Source: Nitrososphaerales archaeon (GTDB lineage Archaea > Thermoproteota > Nitrososphaeria > Nitrososphaerales > Gagatemarchaeaceae). From it: 10,815 nucleotides of DNA. A program made the position numbers and the translations under genes. The stretch is from the NCBI GenBank assembly GCA_030039515.1, contig JASHVT010000034.1, forward strand, positions 1 through 10,815. The letters run 5' to 3'. The notes beneath the pieces are model-generated. The model saw only the letters and a list, made by a program, of their open reading frames with translations. It was not told the DNA's origin and did no database searches. Shown one piece after another: positions 1-6,584 of the stretch; the first letter of the stretch is position 1; each line of letters starts with the position of its first letter.

Positions 1-1
1 G

Positions 2-430
2 ACGGCTGCCGGGATGATTCCAAGCTCAACGGCGCTCACTATCGCATCCGCCTCCGCCGGGTCAGGCGCAATCGTGGTCAGCGGCGTGGCCTCGGGAGTC
101 GTCGCAACGTCGGCCAGCTTCACCGTGACCACTGCCACTCTTTCGATTAACCCCACGTCCGGTGCCAGCGGGACTACCGTCACATTGCAGACTTCGAGCT
201 CAGGATATGCCCTGTCAGGCACGTACAACTACTGCTTCGAGACAGGCTCAGGCCCGTACACGGCATGTTCTAGTACAGACCAGTTCGTCGCAACATCTTC
301 AGGGGCCATCCCGAGCGGTACGACCCTTACCATCTCGACCACGTCGTCGGGTGCTGTCGTCGTGAGCGATGCCAACACAGGCGTAGTCGTAGCTTCAGCA
401 AGCTTCACATTCACCCATGGATTCGGCTGA
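2..430 (+). CDS. Ser/Thr-rich repeat surface protein, C-terminal end (partial)
   Basis: The reading frame is open from the window edge to TGA at 428-430, so this is the C-terminal part of a longer gene. The Met at position 14 is internal, because residues before it (TAAG) match the repeat copy further on (TSSGAIP). Two related units are visible, one at about 2-124 and one at about 293-412. Both run from an (S/A)G-x-IP motif through a Gly/Val-rich strand to SASFT, with a period of about 95-97 residues. Between them is a segment starting SINPTSGASGTTVTL, which resembles IPT/TIG or bacterial-type Ig-like modules, plus two cysteines 11 residues apart that could form a disulfide. The composition (Ser, Thr, Gly, Val, almost no Lys) fits an extracellular beta-sandwich repeat protein. 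It ends HGFG with no membrane anchor, unlike the next gene. Specific function unknown; the Ig-like assignment is by pattern only. Confidence 0.7.
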   Translation, partial: TAAGMIPSSTALTIASASAGSGAIVVSGVASGVVATSASFTVTTATLSINPTSGASGTTVTLQTSSSGYALSGTYNYCFETGSGPYTACSSTDQFVATSSGAIPSGTTLTISTTSSGAVVVSDANTGVVVASASFTFTHGFG

Positions 431-538
431 TCTGGGATCTCAGCGGATGCTCTCGGCCTATTGATCGTGCGTTCGTAGGAATCACCCCGGTTCGCAATTT
501 CTGGGAAGAAATCGCGTGGGACTCTTGGAGAGTGCGGG

Positions 539-2110
539 GTGAAAGTTATACGACAGCGCCGAGGTCTCCATCTTCGTATCATGAATCCAGCCCGTCTGAG
601 TTGCATCCTCATGCTGGCGCTCTTGCTCCACTCGTCGGGCCTGCCCGTGCCCAGAACGTCGCCTCCACCTGGGTCTCTCACGTCCTCGCTCGTTCTGCCG
701 TCGGGCTACTACGATAACATACCTGTGGACACCTACGACAACTCCTCGACCGTGCAGTACTCCCTGTACAGCAACGTGCCTGTCTCCATAGCTTTCATGA
801 CCGAACTCCAGTTCCAGGACTTCAACAACAGCAACGGCGATGTCTCGAATTCGATAGCCTCCTACAACGGCACCTACTCCAGCCAGACCTTGCGCGTCGC
901 CCCCGGCTCGTATCAGGTGCTCGTCTACGCGTATGGCTCGCAGGCCAATGTGACCGTCTCGCTGACCGTATACCCCAACAACCCGTTCGTCGAGGGTTAC
1001 CTCGGACCTCCTGAGCCGACCGGGATCGCCTCGTTCGGGCTCTATAACGTCTCGGGCATCGACTCTCCCTACTCGGTCAGCTCGACCGACGTGATAGGAG
1101 TCGCCTCCATCTCCAGGATAGGGGCGTACAACTCCACCGCGACGTCAGTCGGCTCCAACCCGTCGGGGATCACCTTGCAGTTGAACTCGATGCTCTTGGT
1201 GAACGAGGCCGGCGGGCAGAGCCAGGTCTACTGGTGCCAGAACACCCCTGACCTCGTGACATCGGCCAGGCAGATCGCCATGTCTGACAACCTCTGGAAC
1301 GCAAGCACGACCGGCTACCTCTCCAACCAGTCGGTCACATCGGAGGGGGGCGGAGGCTCGGTTGGCACCTACCAGCAAGACGGCACGACCCAGTACTACT
1401 ACTCCTACGAGGGCTCGAATTCGACGTACACGCTTCCCATGCAGATGGTCCTCATGATGAACGCCACGGCGGAGCCTGGGACGGGCGTCCTCGTCCAGTT
1501 CGGCGCCCGGCTGACAGGTGTCTCGCCGCAGACCGACGTGTGGTTCGACAACGCAACCATCCACGACCCGAGCGTGACGAGCGCCTCCTTCTTCACCTCA
1601 GGGAACAACACAACTCCGGACGGCTCTTACTACGACACCGAACTGGTGTTCGGAGGGGAGGCGAACGGCGAGGAGACGCAGTTCACCCAGATGTCCTCCT
1701 CGCTGGGGCTGTTCTACGCCAACGGCTCGAGCCCGACGATGTACGCCTTCCCTTCATACTTCGGCTTCGGACTGGAGACGGCAGAGTCGGCCGACAACCT
1801 CAGGGTGGCATATCTAGGCGACGGCGAGGTAGCCGTCTCCACCGGGGTCCCTGCCTACGAGTATTTGGGAACAGCCACTGGCTCTTACACGCTCTCCTCG
1901 GTCGAGAGCTCCCTATCGAACGCAAGCACCTTCACGTTCACCAGCACGACCAGCAGCATCACGTCGTACAGCTTCACGACGCCCGACTTGGGGTCCAGCG
2001 TCCCCGAGTTCCCATATCAGTGGGTTCTGACGCCCCTCGCCGTCGCCATCATCGTCAGCGCATACATACTGGCAAGACTGAAACGAGAGACCAAGGATTC
2101 GGACGGATAA
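539..2110 (+). CDS. Thermopsin-like protease (peptidase family A5) with PEF-type C-terminal anchor
   Basis: 523 residues from GTG 539, which follows a Shine-Dalgarno-like TTGGAG at 525-530. ATG 581 is an alternative start that keeps the signal peptide. Residues 15-40 form a hydrophobic signal sequence. Residues 53-145 look like the beta-rich N-terminal domain seen in thermopsins. Residues 160-443 carry family hallmarks: TGIASFGLYN (161-170), DNLWN (250-254), YDTELVFGGEANGE (365-378) and FGFGLETAESADNL (408-421). Thermopsins are secreted archaeal acid proteases; their catalytic residues are not firmly established, so I assign none. A Ser/Thr-rich stalk (about 445-485) leads to VPEFP (488-492), a membrane segment (about 493-513) and RLKRE, the layout of a PEF-CTERM/archaeosortase or tail-anchor signal. 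There are many N-x-S/T sequons, suggesting glycosylation. It follows the repeat surface protein, fitting a cell-surface role. No clear TATA box is visible in 431-538. Family call firm; processing of the tail is inferred. Confidence 0.9.
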   Translation: MKVIRQRRGLHLRIMNPARLSCILMLALLLHSSGLPVPRTSPPPGSLTSSLVLPSGYYDNIPVDTYDNSSTVQYSLYSNVPVSIAFMTELQFQDFNNSNGDVSNSIASYNGTYSSQTLRVAPGSYQVLVYAYGSQANVTVSLTVYPNNPFVEGYLGPPEPTGIASFGLYNVSGIDSPYSVSSTDVIGVASISRIGAYNSTATSVGSNPSGITLQLNSMLLVNEAGGQSQVYWCQNTPDLVTSARQIAMSDNLWNASTTGYLSNQSVTSEGGGGSVGTYQQDGTTQYYYSYEGSNSTYTLPMQMVLMMNATAEPGTGVLVQFGARLTGVSPQTDVWFDNATIHDPSVTSASFFTSGNNTTPDGSYYDTELVFGGEANGEETQFTQMSSSLGLFYANGSSPTMYAFPSYFGFGLETAESADNLRVAYLGDGEVAVSTGVPAYEYLGTATGSYTLSSVESSLSNASTFTFTSTTSSITSYSFTTPDLGSSVPEFPYQWVLTPLAVAIIVSAYILARLKRETKDSDG

Positions 2111-2213
2111 GGACGAGGCGTGGCTACCCGGTAGACGCGATTTCTCCCTGCAGTGGCCCAGGTGTCGGCTGGGGTTCGCACGAGGGCGACCGAGTCCTGC
2201 CTGGATGGTTCAT

Positions 2214-2633
2214 TCAGTCAGGGCCGAGGAAGAACACGCCGTCCAGTCCCTTGAAGTGAGGGTCCCCGGTGACGACCTCGGCGGAGCGATGCCTCGCGGT
2301 TGCGTAGATTATCGAGTCGGCGATCGGCCATCCCCTGATTCTCTTCTTCATCAGGAAGTCCACTTCTCCTGCCCGCCGCGCCAGGCCTTCGTCCAAGGGG
2401 ACCACTTCTGAGGAGGTCCCCACGAACGAAAGCTGCTCCTGCATCTCTGACTCGCTCCTCCTCCCCGCTTCGACTTCCCTGAGAAACCACTTTGTCAGCT
2501 CGGTCAGAGCAATCGACGGCGTCATCACACCTGGAGATTCGATTCGTTCCTTCGCCTTCGCCCCTGCTTCAGAGCCGGTCAGGTACTCCACCCAAGCGAA
2601 GGTGTCAATTACAGACCTATGGGTGATGCTCAT
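2214..2633 (-). CDS. vapC: VapC-type PIN-domain toxin ribonuclease
   Basis: 139 residues from ATG 2633. The frame stays open further upstream, but the conserved part starts at MSITHRSVIDTFAW, and the added upstream residues only shadow the antitoxin gene. The four acidic PIN positions are all present: D10 (VIDTFAW), E45 (ALTELTKW), D106 (IADSIIYATA) and D124 (VTGDPHF). PIN domains of this size are metal-dependent endoribonucleases; in VapBC pairs the toxin cuts RNA (often tRNA or rRNA) unless bound by the antitoxin. The start overlaps the end of the antitoxin gene by 17 nt, with a purine-rich GAGGGAGAG stretch just upstream, so the two are co-transcribed and probably translationally coupled. 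The gene ends about 100 nt from the convergent protease gene. The RNA target cannot be read from sequence. An intact active site argues against a decayed toxin. Confidence 0.9.
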   Translation of the reverse strand: MSITHRSVIDTFAWVEYLTGSEAGAKAKERIESPGVMTPSIALTELTKWFLREVEAGRRSESEMQEQLSFVGTSSEVVPLDEGLARRAGEVDFLMKKRIRGWPIADSIIYATARHRSAEVVTGDPHFKGLDGVFFLGPD

Positions 2634-2814
2634 CCTCGCTCTCCCTCTCGAACCTTTGGGACCCCTTCGACGCTCCGTACATCGACCTTGGGTGGCCTGT
2701 CCCCGTGGTGACGAGCCACCTGATGACTTGGTCGTAGCTGTCGAGATTCCTCTCATTCTTGAGCTTCTCCAGCAGCCTCCGCGTTTCGTCGGCCACCTGT
2801 ACGGTAGTCGTCAT
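2617..2814 (-). CDS. vapB: VapB-type antitoxin
   Basis: 65 residues from ATG 2814. A TTG at 2826 would add four residues, but the TATA box centred near 2841 lies about 27 nt upstream of ATG 2814, the spacing expected for a leaderless archaeal transcript, so ATG 2814 is preferred. The N-terminus, MTTTVQVADETRRLLEKLK, followed by SYDQVIRWLV, matches small archaeal VapB antitoxins: a short DNA-binding strand, then two helices (ribbon-helix-helix-like). The remaining 30 polar residues would wrap the toxin. Overlap with the PIN gene supports the pairing. Such antitoxins, alone or with toxin, usually repress their own promoter. An inverted repeat between TATA and start (2831-2842) is a candidate operator. 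The precise antitoxin subfamily is uncertain. Confidence 0.85.
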   Translation of the reverse strand: MTTTVQVADETRRLLEKLKNERNLDSYDQVIRWLVTTGTGHPRSMYGASKGSQRFERESEDEHHP

Positions 2815-2830
2815 CCCATAGCTCAATAGC

Positions 2831-2842
2831 TATAGGACTATA
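2831..2842. repeat. Inverted repeat TATAG-GA-CTATA, candidate vapBC operator
   Basis: Five-base arms around a two-base centre overlap the TATA box and lie just upstream of the predicted vapB transcription start. A bound repressor here would block vapBC and probably the divergent gene too. The arms are short and AT-rich, so chance occurrence is possible. Confidence 0.35.
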
Positions 2843-2845
2843 TAA
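2838..2845. promoter_or_regulatory. Near-symmetric TATA box shared by vapBC (minus) and the four-Cys gene (plus)
   Basis: The element reads TTATATAG on the minus strand and CTATATAA on the plus strand. On the minus strand its centre is about 27 nt from ATG 2814, predicting a leaderless vapB mRNA. On the plus strand the predicted start of transcription is near 2868, about 11 nt before GTG 2879 and just at the Shine-Dalgarno site. Use in both directions is inferred from spacing. Confidence 0.6.
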
Positions 2846-2878
2846 CCTCCATTCCCATTCGATTGCGGGGAGGGTGGA

Positions 2879-3187
2879 GTGCGCTCCGAACGCTTGAGCG
2901 CAGCGTTCGACGACTACAACAGTTTCGAGCCGGTCCCTCCATCCAAGGAACGGCGACCGGCAGCCGGCTTAAAGGCGCGGCCGAACGTTCTACCGCAGAT
3001 GGACCCGCCAGGGTTCCGGAGAACTGAAGACGACGCGCGCAAGAGATGCTTCACATGCGATAACTATCTATCGATAAGCACGATGGGCATCTGCTCAAAG
3101 TACGACAGGCCGATGTACCCCTTCGAGCTCTGCGACTCGTACACGCCTAAGCCTCCGCCAGAGAAACGGGATCAGACGCCATTATGA
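2879..3187 (+). CDS. Small four-cysteine (putative zinc-binding) protein
   Basis: 102 residues from GTG 2879, which has a good Shine-Dalgarno (GGAGG within 2867-2874, about 5 nt away). The N-terminal half is polar and looks disordered. The C-terminal half holds C57-x2-C60, C72 and C85 in the pattern CxxC-x11-C-x12-C, with aromatic residues after the second and fourth cysteines (CDNY, CDSY) and GICSKYDRPMYP between. This resembles small treble-clef or ribbon-like metal-binding proteins of the CxxCxxY...GxCxxxxxxV...C type common in archaea; zinc is more likely than Fe-S, but this is inference. An alternative start, ATG 2999, gives a 62-residue protein containing all four cysteines. It lies 28 nt from a CTTAAAG element, so a second, leaderless form is possible. 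The gene is divergent from vapBC and stands alone. Function unknown. Confidence 0.65.
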   Translation: MRSERLSAAFDDYNSFEPVPPSKERRPAAGLKARPNVLPQMDPPGFRRTEDDARKRCFTCDNYLSISTMGICSKYDRPMYPFELCDSYTPKPPPEKRDQTPL

Positions 3188-3233
3188 GGCGCCCCGCCAT
3201 ACTCCGAGTTTGAAGTGCGCCTGACCTCGGTCT

Positions 3234-3255
3234 GTCTACTAACAGTTGGATAGAC
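3234..3255. repeat. Hairpin between convergent genes
   Basis: GTCTA-CTAA, loop CAG, then TTGG-A-TAGAC: nine pairs (one G-T wobble) with a bulged A. It lies between the end of the four-Cys gene (3187) and the end of the MFS gene (3339). There is no T-tract, so a terminator role is only a guess. Confidence 0.25.
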
Positions 3256-3338
3256 GTGACAGACGCGCATCTGGCCTATGTCTCCGCTATCGGTACTCCA
3301 CGAGGCTCGTGCCTGCCATATCACGGTGAAACAGGCTC

Positions 3339-4499
3339 TCAGTCAGGCCTCGCTCTCGCGTGCGCCACCCATAGGAGGACGGGAATCGCCGCCAATTCAG
3401 CGGCCATTCCGAAGACGATGAGAGATGTCAGGCTCACCGCGTAAAGGAGCCCGATCACCACGCTTCCGAGGAATAGCGATATGCCATACCCTGCGGTGAA
3501 GATGCCATAGGCGGAACTCCGCCTCTCCCTGGGAACCATCGGCGCGACTGCAGCGGGGATGAGAGACTCTTGAACTCCAGTCCCGAGCCCCCAGAGCGCC
3601 ACTCCGATGAGCGACGTGCTGAAGCCGCCGAGCCAGATGAAAGGTAGCGCCACTGCCGAGGAAATCGTCAGCGGCACGAGGACCCCCATCCCTACCCTGT
3701 CGAAGACCCGCCCGAAGAGGAGCGACCCTAAGCCGCTCACGCCCATAGCGACTGCGTAGAAGACTGGGATTAGCCCTGCCGATACGACCCCCTGGACCTG
3801 GAGGTGATAGGCTATCAATGGAAATCCACCCATCCCGGCCCCCACCAGGATGGCTGCGGAGAGATAGACCCAGAAGACGCGGGGGAGGCCGCTTGTGTTC
3901 AGGTCAGGCGGACTGACTTCGAGGCTCTCGGGATGCGGGTACGCGCGATGGGCGACCGTGAGAAGACAGAGCATCATGGTGGCAGGTATCGCTAGGTAAA
4001 GGAAGGCCATCCGGTAGTCTGCGATGGCCGTGCCTGACAACAGCACGGCAGCTACCGCCAGGGGGCCAATCAGCGCTCCAGTCTGGTCTAGCGCTTCATG
4101 GACCCCGAAAGCCCATCCGTATCCCATCTCTTTGGCAGCGTGAGATAGCATGACGTCGCGTGGAGGGTTCCTGATGGCCTTGCCCACGCGTTCCTGGATA
4201 ATCAGCCACGCCGCCACCGGCCAGTTTCCCGCGAAAGCGAGCAGGGGTACAGCGACCATTTGCACGATGTATCCGAATATCGTCGTCGGCCAGAACTTCC
4301 TCGACGTGTCGGCGAAACGGCCCGAAAGGGGCCGTAGCCCGTAGCCCAGAAGCTCGCCCACCCCCGTGATGATGGAGATGGCCGTCCCGCCTAGCCCGAA
4401 GAGGCCCAAGTAGGGTCCGATGATCGAGCGCGAGCCCTCGTATGTGCAGTCGGCGAAGAGGCTCATGATTCCCAGCGTAAGGACGAACCTCGTGGCCAT
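3339..4499 (-). CDS. Major facilitator superfamily transporter
   Basis: 386 residues from ATG 4499, the usual length for a 12-helix MFS carrier. Hydrophobic segments fill the protein, with a hydrophilic central loop at about 184-207 dividing two six-helix halves. The first half has a motif A-like GRFADTSRK (60-68) after helix 2 and ERVGKAIRNPPRD (103-115), typical of a drug-efflux-like MFS branch. The second half has FGRVFDRVG as the repeated loop. The N-terminal SLFADCTYEGSRSIIGPYL segment is also characteristic of that branch. It acts in the cytoplasmic membrane, probably as a proton-coupled exporter; the substrate cannot be inferred. It is the last gene of the operon, 44 nt after the Nudix gene, with no obvious Shine-Dalgarno or TATA of its own, so it probably depends on the upstream promoter. 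Confidence 0.9.
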   Translation of the reverse strand: MATRFVLTLGIMSLFADCTYEGSRSIIGPYLGLFGLGGTAISIITGVGELLGYGLRPLSGRFADTSRKFWPTTIFGYIVQMVAVPLLAFAGNWPVAAWLIIQERVGKAIRNPPRDVMLSHAAKEMGYGWAFGVHEALDQTGALIGPLAVAAVLLSGTAIADYRMAFLYLAIPATMMLCLLTVAHRAYPHPESLEVSPPDLNTSGLPRVFWVYLSAAILVGAGMGGFPLIAYHLQVQGVVSAGLIPVFYAVAMGVSGLGSLLFGRVFDRVGMGVLVPLTISSAVALPFIWLGGFSTSLIGVALWGLGTGVQESLIPAAVAPMVPRERRSSAYGIFTAGYGISLFLGSVVIGLLYAVSLTSLIVFGMAAELAAIPVLLWVAHARARPD

Positions 4500-4543
4500 G
4501 GACTTGGCGCTAGGTTGGGTCGTGCTCCGCGCCTCTGCCGGAC

Positions 4544-5026
4544 CTACCTGCTGAGCGGACGCCTCCTAGCGGCGGCCCTCGAGACATCCTCTAACATCCG
4601 CTTCGTGACGAGCGGTGACTCTCGGGAGCCGACGTTGGGGTCTATCCACGCCGAGTCTATGGCTTCGGCAGAGGGACGGGGCGCCTCGGAGTCCGCGATG
4701 CTGCCAAGATAGCAGACGGTTATGTAGTGGACCTCGCGCCGCTCTGACTGGATCATTTCGTCATATACCCCCACCAAGCCGCGCAGTTCGACCTCTATTC
4801 CCAACTCTTCGCGAGCCTCCCTCCTCGCGGCGTCTGCAACCGTCTCGCCTCGTTCGACGTATCCCTGGGGCAGCACCCACTTACCGCGGTGAGGCTCGTC
4901 TTCTTCCCTGATCGCCAGGACCTTCCTTCCACGGATGACGGCCACCGCGGCCATGACTCTGATTCCTTCGTCCAGGCCCTCCTTGTGGACCGCTCGTTCC
5001 CTAGCTCGCACGCTGCGTGGCATCAT
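4544..5026 (-). CDS. Nudix hydrolase
   Basis: 160 residues from ATG 5026. A complete Nudix box (G-x5-E-x7-REUxEExGU) spans G55 to I77: GYVERGE, seven residues, then REAREELGI. The metal-binding Glu residues (E70, E73, E74) are all present. The preceding GKWVLPQG is the usual lead-in. Nudix enzymes cut nucleoside diphosphates linked to another group (damaged NTPs, dinucleotide polyphosphates, NAD-type or sugar nucleotides); the substrate cannot be told from this sequence. The start overlaps the stop of the upstream gene as ATGA, and no Shine-Dalgarno is visible, so translation is likely coupled to that gene. The 18 or so residues before the core are basic and could be partly an artefact of start choice (ATG 5023 is equally possible). 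Confidence 0.92.
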   Translation of the reverse strand: MMPRSVRARERAVHKEGLDEGIRVMAAVAVIRGRKVLAIREEDEPHRGKWVLPQGYVERGETVADAARREAREELGIEVELRGLVGVYDEMIQSERREVHYITVCYLGSIADSEAPRPSAEAIDSAWIDPNVGSRESPLVTKRMLEDVSRAAARRRPLSR

Positions 5027-5517
5027 TTCGCGAACACGTGCTTCTTGTAGAAGCTGTCAAGGTCATCGTCGTCCCACCCGTCCCACTCGTTCTTGGGGAC
5101 GGCGCCTGCCCCCTTGAGCTCCGCCAGCCTTCTCTTCAGGCTCCTGTTCGTCTCCCAGTGTATCCGAAGGCCCATCGCTATGGCTTGGTTGTCCTTGAAG
5201 CAGTCATGCAGCTTCCAATGGAGCGACGACCAGTCCCCCATGATGGCGAACTTCTCGACGGTCGTCAGGGACGCCGGCTTGTAGTCTTCGGGCGCGCCCC
5301 ACTGCAGAAGGAGAGAGATCGCATCGTCCCTTTGTCGGGCCCCCAGGAAACCGATCCTCTCTCCGATGAAGCCTTCCAGCTTTGTCCAGAACTCCTCCCC
5401 GAAGGACAGCTCTAGGCTCACGCCGTCGCTTTCGACCGTCCTGCTCACTACCTCGACCGGTGCCTCGTCGGCGGTCGTCTTGCTCTTCCTCCCGATTGAC
5501 CACCCTCGAACGTTCAA
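5023..5517 (-). CDS. RHH-like protein with C-terminal helical region (second of a pair)
   Basis: 164 residues, from TTG 5517. This start overlaps the preceding stop (TTGA) and has a strong Shine-Dalgarno GGAGGAGG (5524-5531) six bases upstream. Reading further upstream gives an Arg-rich shadow of the previous gene. I recognise no named family. After a 30-residue polar lead, VSLELSF (33-39) is a short strand, followed by helices at about 41-57 and RQRDDAISLLLQWG (61-74), the order of a ribbon-helix-helix domain. After a 20-residue insertion comes DCFKDNQAIAMGL (105-117) and NRSLKRRLAEL (124-134), matching the C-terminal region of the preceding protein (ECRKDN...NDDLRRLV). It ends in an acidic WDGWDDDDLD patch. 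The shared plan suggests the two are paralogues or partner subunits. It overlaps the Nudix gene by 4 nt. DNA binding is inferred only. Confidence 0.7.
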   Translation of the reverse strand: MNVRGWSIGRKSKTTADEAPVEVVSRTVESDGVSLELSFGEEFWTKLEGFIGERIGFLGARQRDDAISLLLQWGAPEDYKPASLTTVEKFAIMGDWSSLHWKLHDCFKDNQAIAMGLRIHWETNRSLKRRLAELKGAGAVPKNEWDGWDDDDLDSFYKKHVFAK

Positions 5518-5816
5518 GTGGCGCCTCCTCCGTCGTCTGCCACGAGCCTTCGCAGGTCGTCGTTCTGCTCGAAGAGGCCGCTGAGGGTCCTGTTGTCCTT
5601 GCGGCACTCGTCGTAGCGTCTACGAGAGCGTTCCACCTCGCTCATCATCTGTTCCATGTAGTGTGACCAGTAGCTCTCCATCCCTCGTTCTAGCGCCTTC
5701 TCGAGTGCGGGCCCCTCTCCAATCGACCTGGAGGCGGCCTCGAGCATCCCGTAGGTCTCGGCGCTTATCCGGATTCTCGCCGTCTCCCGCTCGGGCCTCT
5801 TACGCATCGCGCACAC
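5514..5816 (-). CDS. Small ribbon-helix-helix-like DNA-binding protein, candidate regulator
   Basis: 100 residues from GTG 5816, eight bases after GGGAG (5825-5829); an in-frame TAG directly precedes it, and ATG 5807 is a shorter alternative. The N-terminus, TARIRISAETYGMLEAASRS (residues 12-31), followed by GPALEKALERGMESYW, reads as a strand and two helices, the ribbon-helix-helix layout of small dimeric repressors. Residues 50-92 form a long charged helix, probably coiled coil, containing ECRKDN and NDDLRRLV, which recur in the next protein. It is the first gene of a four-gene minus-strand operon and has a palindromic site at its promoter, so autoregulation is a natural hypothesis. The predicted leader is about 70 nt; a five-base hairpin (5827-5831 with 5841-5845) overlaps the Shine-Dalgarno. 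RHH assignment is by secondary-structure pattern, without a database match. Confidence 0.7.
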   Translation of the reverse strand: MCAMRKRPERETARIRISAETYGMLEAASRSIGEGPALEKALERGMESYWSHYMEQMMSEVERSRRRYDECRKDNRTLSGLFEQNDDLRRLVADDGGGAT

Positions 5817-5887
5817 CTACGAGACTCCCTGGCCCAGTCACAGGGTCCCGGTCTTGTGAGGACAACAACCACCAACCCTAGATTGGA

Positions 5888-5903
5888 TGTAACTACCGTT
5901 ACA
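5888..5903. promoter_or_regulatory. Palindromic operator, copy 1 (TGTAAC-N4-GTTACA)
   Basis: TGTAACTACCGTTACA: perfect six-base arms around four bases. It lies between the TATA box (5908-5915, minus) and the predicted transcription start (near 5885) of the RHH operon, the classic position for a repressor. With flanks, ATGTAACTACCGTTACAC matches copy 2 at 15 of 18 positions, differing only in the centre. Confidence 0.75.
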
Positions 5904-5907
5904 CTCC

Positions 5908-5921
5908 ATTATATCATTTAC
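5908..5921 (-). promoter_or_regulatory. BRE + TATA promoter of the RHH/Nudix/MFS operon
   Basis: Minus strand reads GTAAAT (5921-5916), a full match to the archaeal BRE consensus RNWAAW, then GATATAAT (5915-5908). Transcription would start near 5885, leaving a leader of about 70 nt before GTG 5816. It lies just downstream of the stop of the 213-residue gene. Confidence 0.7.
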
Positions 5922-5942
5922 GGTGGGTCGGAGCCGCCTCGC

Positions 5943-6584
5943 TCACCTTGAGAGGACCCAGCCGAGGGGAGACTTCCGTCTTCTCCGCGAGTCGGCCTTG
6001 TCATGGTCGGCGAGGACGCGAGCCCAGCCCTTCGCTCCGCTGCTGGTCCTGGAGGCGAGGCGTGGGAAGTCTGCAAACACGAATCGGTCGCTCCTGATGG
6101 AGATGCTCTTGGTCTTGAGGGGCTCCCCCGGCCGTTGATGCCAGTCCGCTATGACCTCGAATCCCTCTTTGACCTTGGCATATGCGTCTGAAACGCCCGG
6201 CATGACCTCTTCGGTCGGCTTCTCGGCGTCCACAGGAACGGCGTATACCCTGACGCCTGACCCATCTTCGACCTCATGCTGCATCAGGACGACCAGCGAA
6301 GCTACCACGTGGTCTGAGAACGCATGCTGGAGCGGTCTGGCCTCGAGGTAGCGATGAAGCTCGGTCAGCCCGGGGATCTCCTCATATTGACAGAATCGCC
6401 AGGAAGAGCCGCTCCCCGCTCGGTCGCTCAGGTGGACCTGGACGAACCTATCGTCGCCCCTCCAAGCCAACCACATCATCTTCGCGTCTTGGACGGCCAC
6501 GTCGTACGGGTCGTTGAAGCTGGCGAACACCTTCTCCGCGCGCTCCCTGAAGCACTCGCTGACGCCTTCCGAGTAGGAGACCAA
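5943..6584 (-). CDS. Uncharacterised soluble protein, 213 residues
   Basis: From TTG 6584, ten bases after GGGAGG. An in-frame TGA three codons upstream (TGA GCG ACG TTG) rules out a longer protein, and the next Met is residue 36, so TTG is the best start. I do not recognise the family. The protein is hydrophilic with no signal peptide or membrane helix. It has an alpha/beta feel: a helical start (residues 5-20), a strand region MMWLAWRGDDRFVQVHL, a central helix-strand part around HAFSDHVVASLVVLMQHEVEDGSGVRVYAVPV, and a basic C-terminus with RRRRK near residues 200-204 that could touch nucleic acid or a partner. It lies between the RHH operon (same strand) and the divergent MutS-like pair, next to both palindromic sites. 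Its promoter may be the TATA at 6725-6732 read leftward, giving a leader of over 100 nt. Coding status is supported by length and context; function unknown. Confidence 0.65.
   Translation of the reverse strand: MVSYSEGVSECFRERAEKVFASFNDPYDVAVQDAKMMWLAWRGDDRFVQVHLSDRAGSGSSWRFCQYEEIPGLTELHRYLEARPLQHAFSDHVVASLVVLMQHEVEDGSGVRVYAVPVDAEKPTEEVMPGVSDAYAKVKEGFEVIADWHQRPGEPLKTKSISIRSDRFVFADFPRLASRTSSGAKGWARVLADHDKADSRRRRKSPLGWVLSR

Noticed and set aside
1145..1564. Long antisense frame inside the protease gene
   Set aside because: GC-rich shadow of the thermopsin coding strand; composition is Arg/Val/His-rich without domain features.
2634..2756. 41-residue N-terminal extension of the VapC toxin
   Set aside because: It overlaps the antitoxin gene out of frame, and the PIN domain starts normally at ATG 2633.
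3256..3444. 62-codon plus-strand frame at the end of the MFS gene
   Set aside because: More than half overlaps the MFS coding sequence on the other strand, and the product resembles no protein and has no ribosome-binding site.
5518..5607. Longer N-terminus for the second RHH-like protein (30 extra Arg-rich residues)
   Set aside because: It only reads the preceding gene in another frame, is extremely Arg-rich, and the TTG with an ideal Shine-Dalgarno and TTGA overlap explains the start better.
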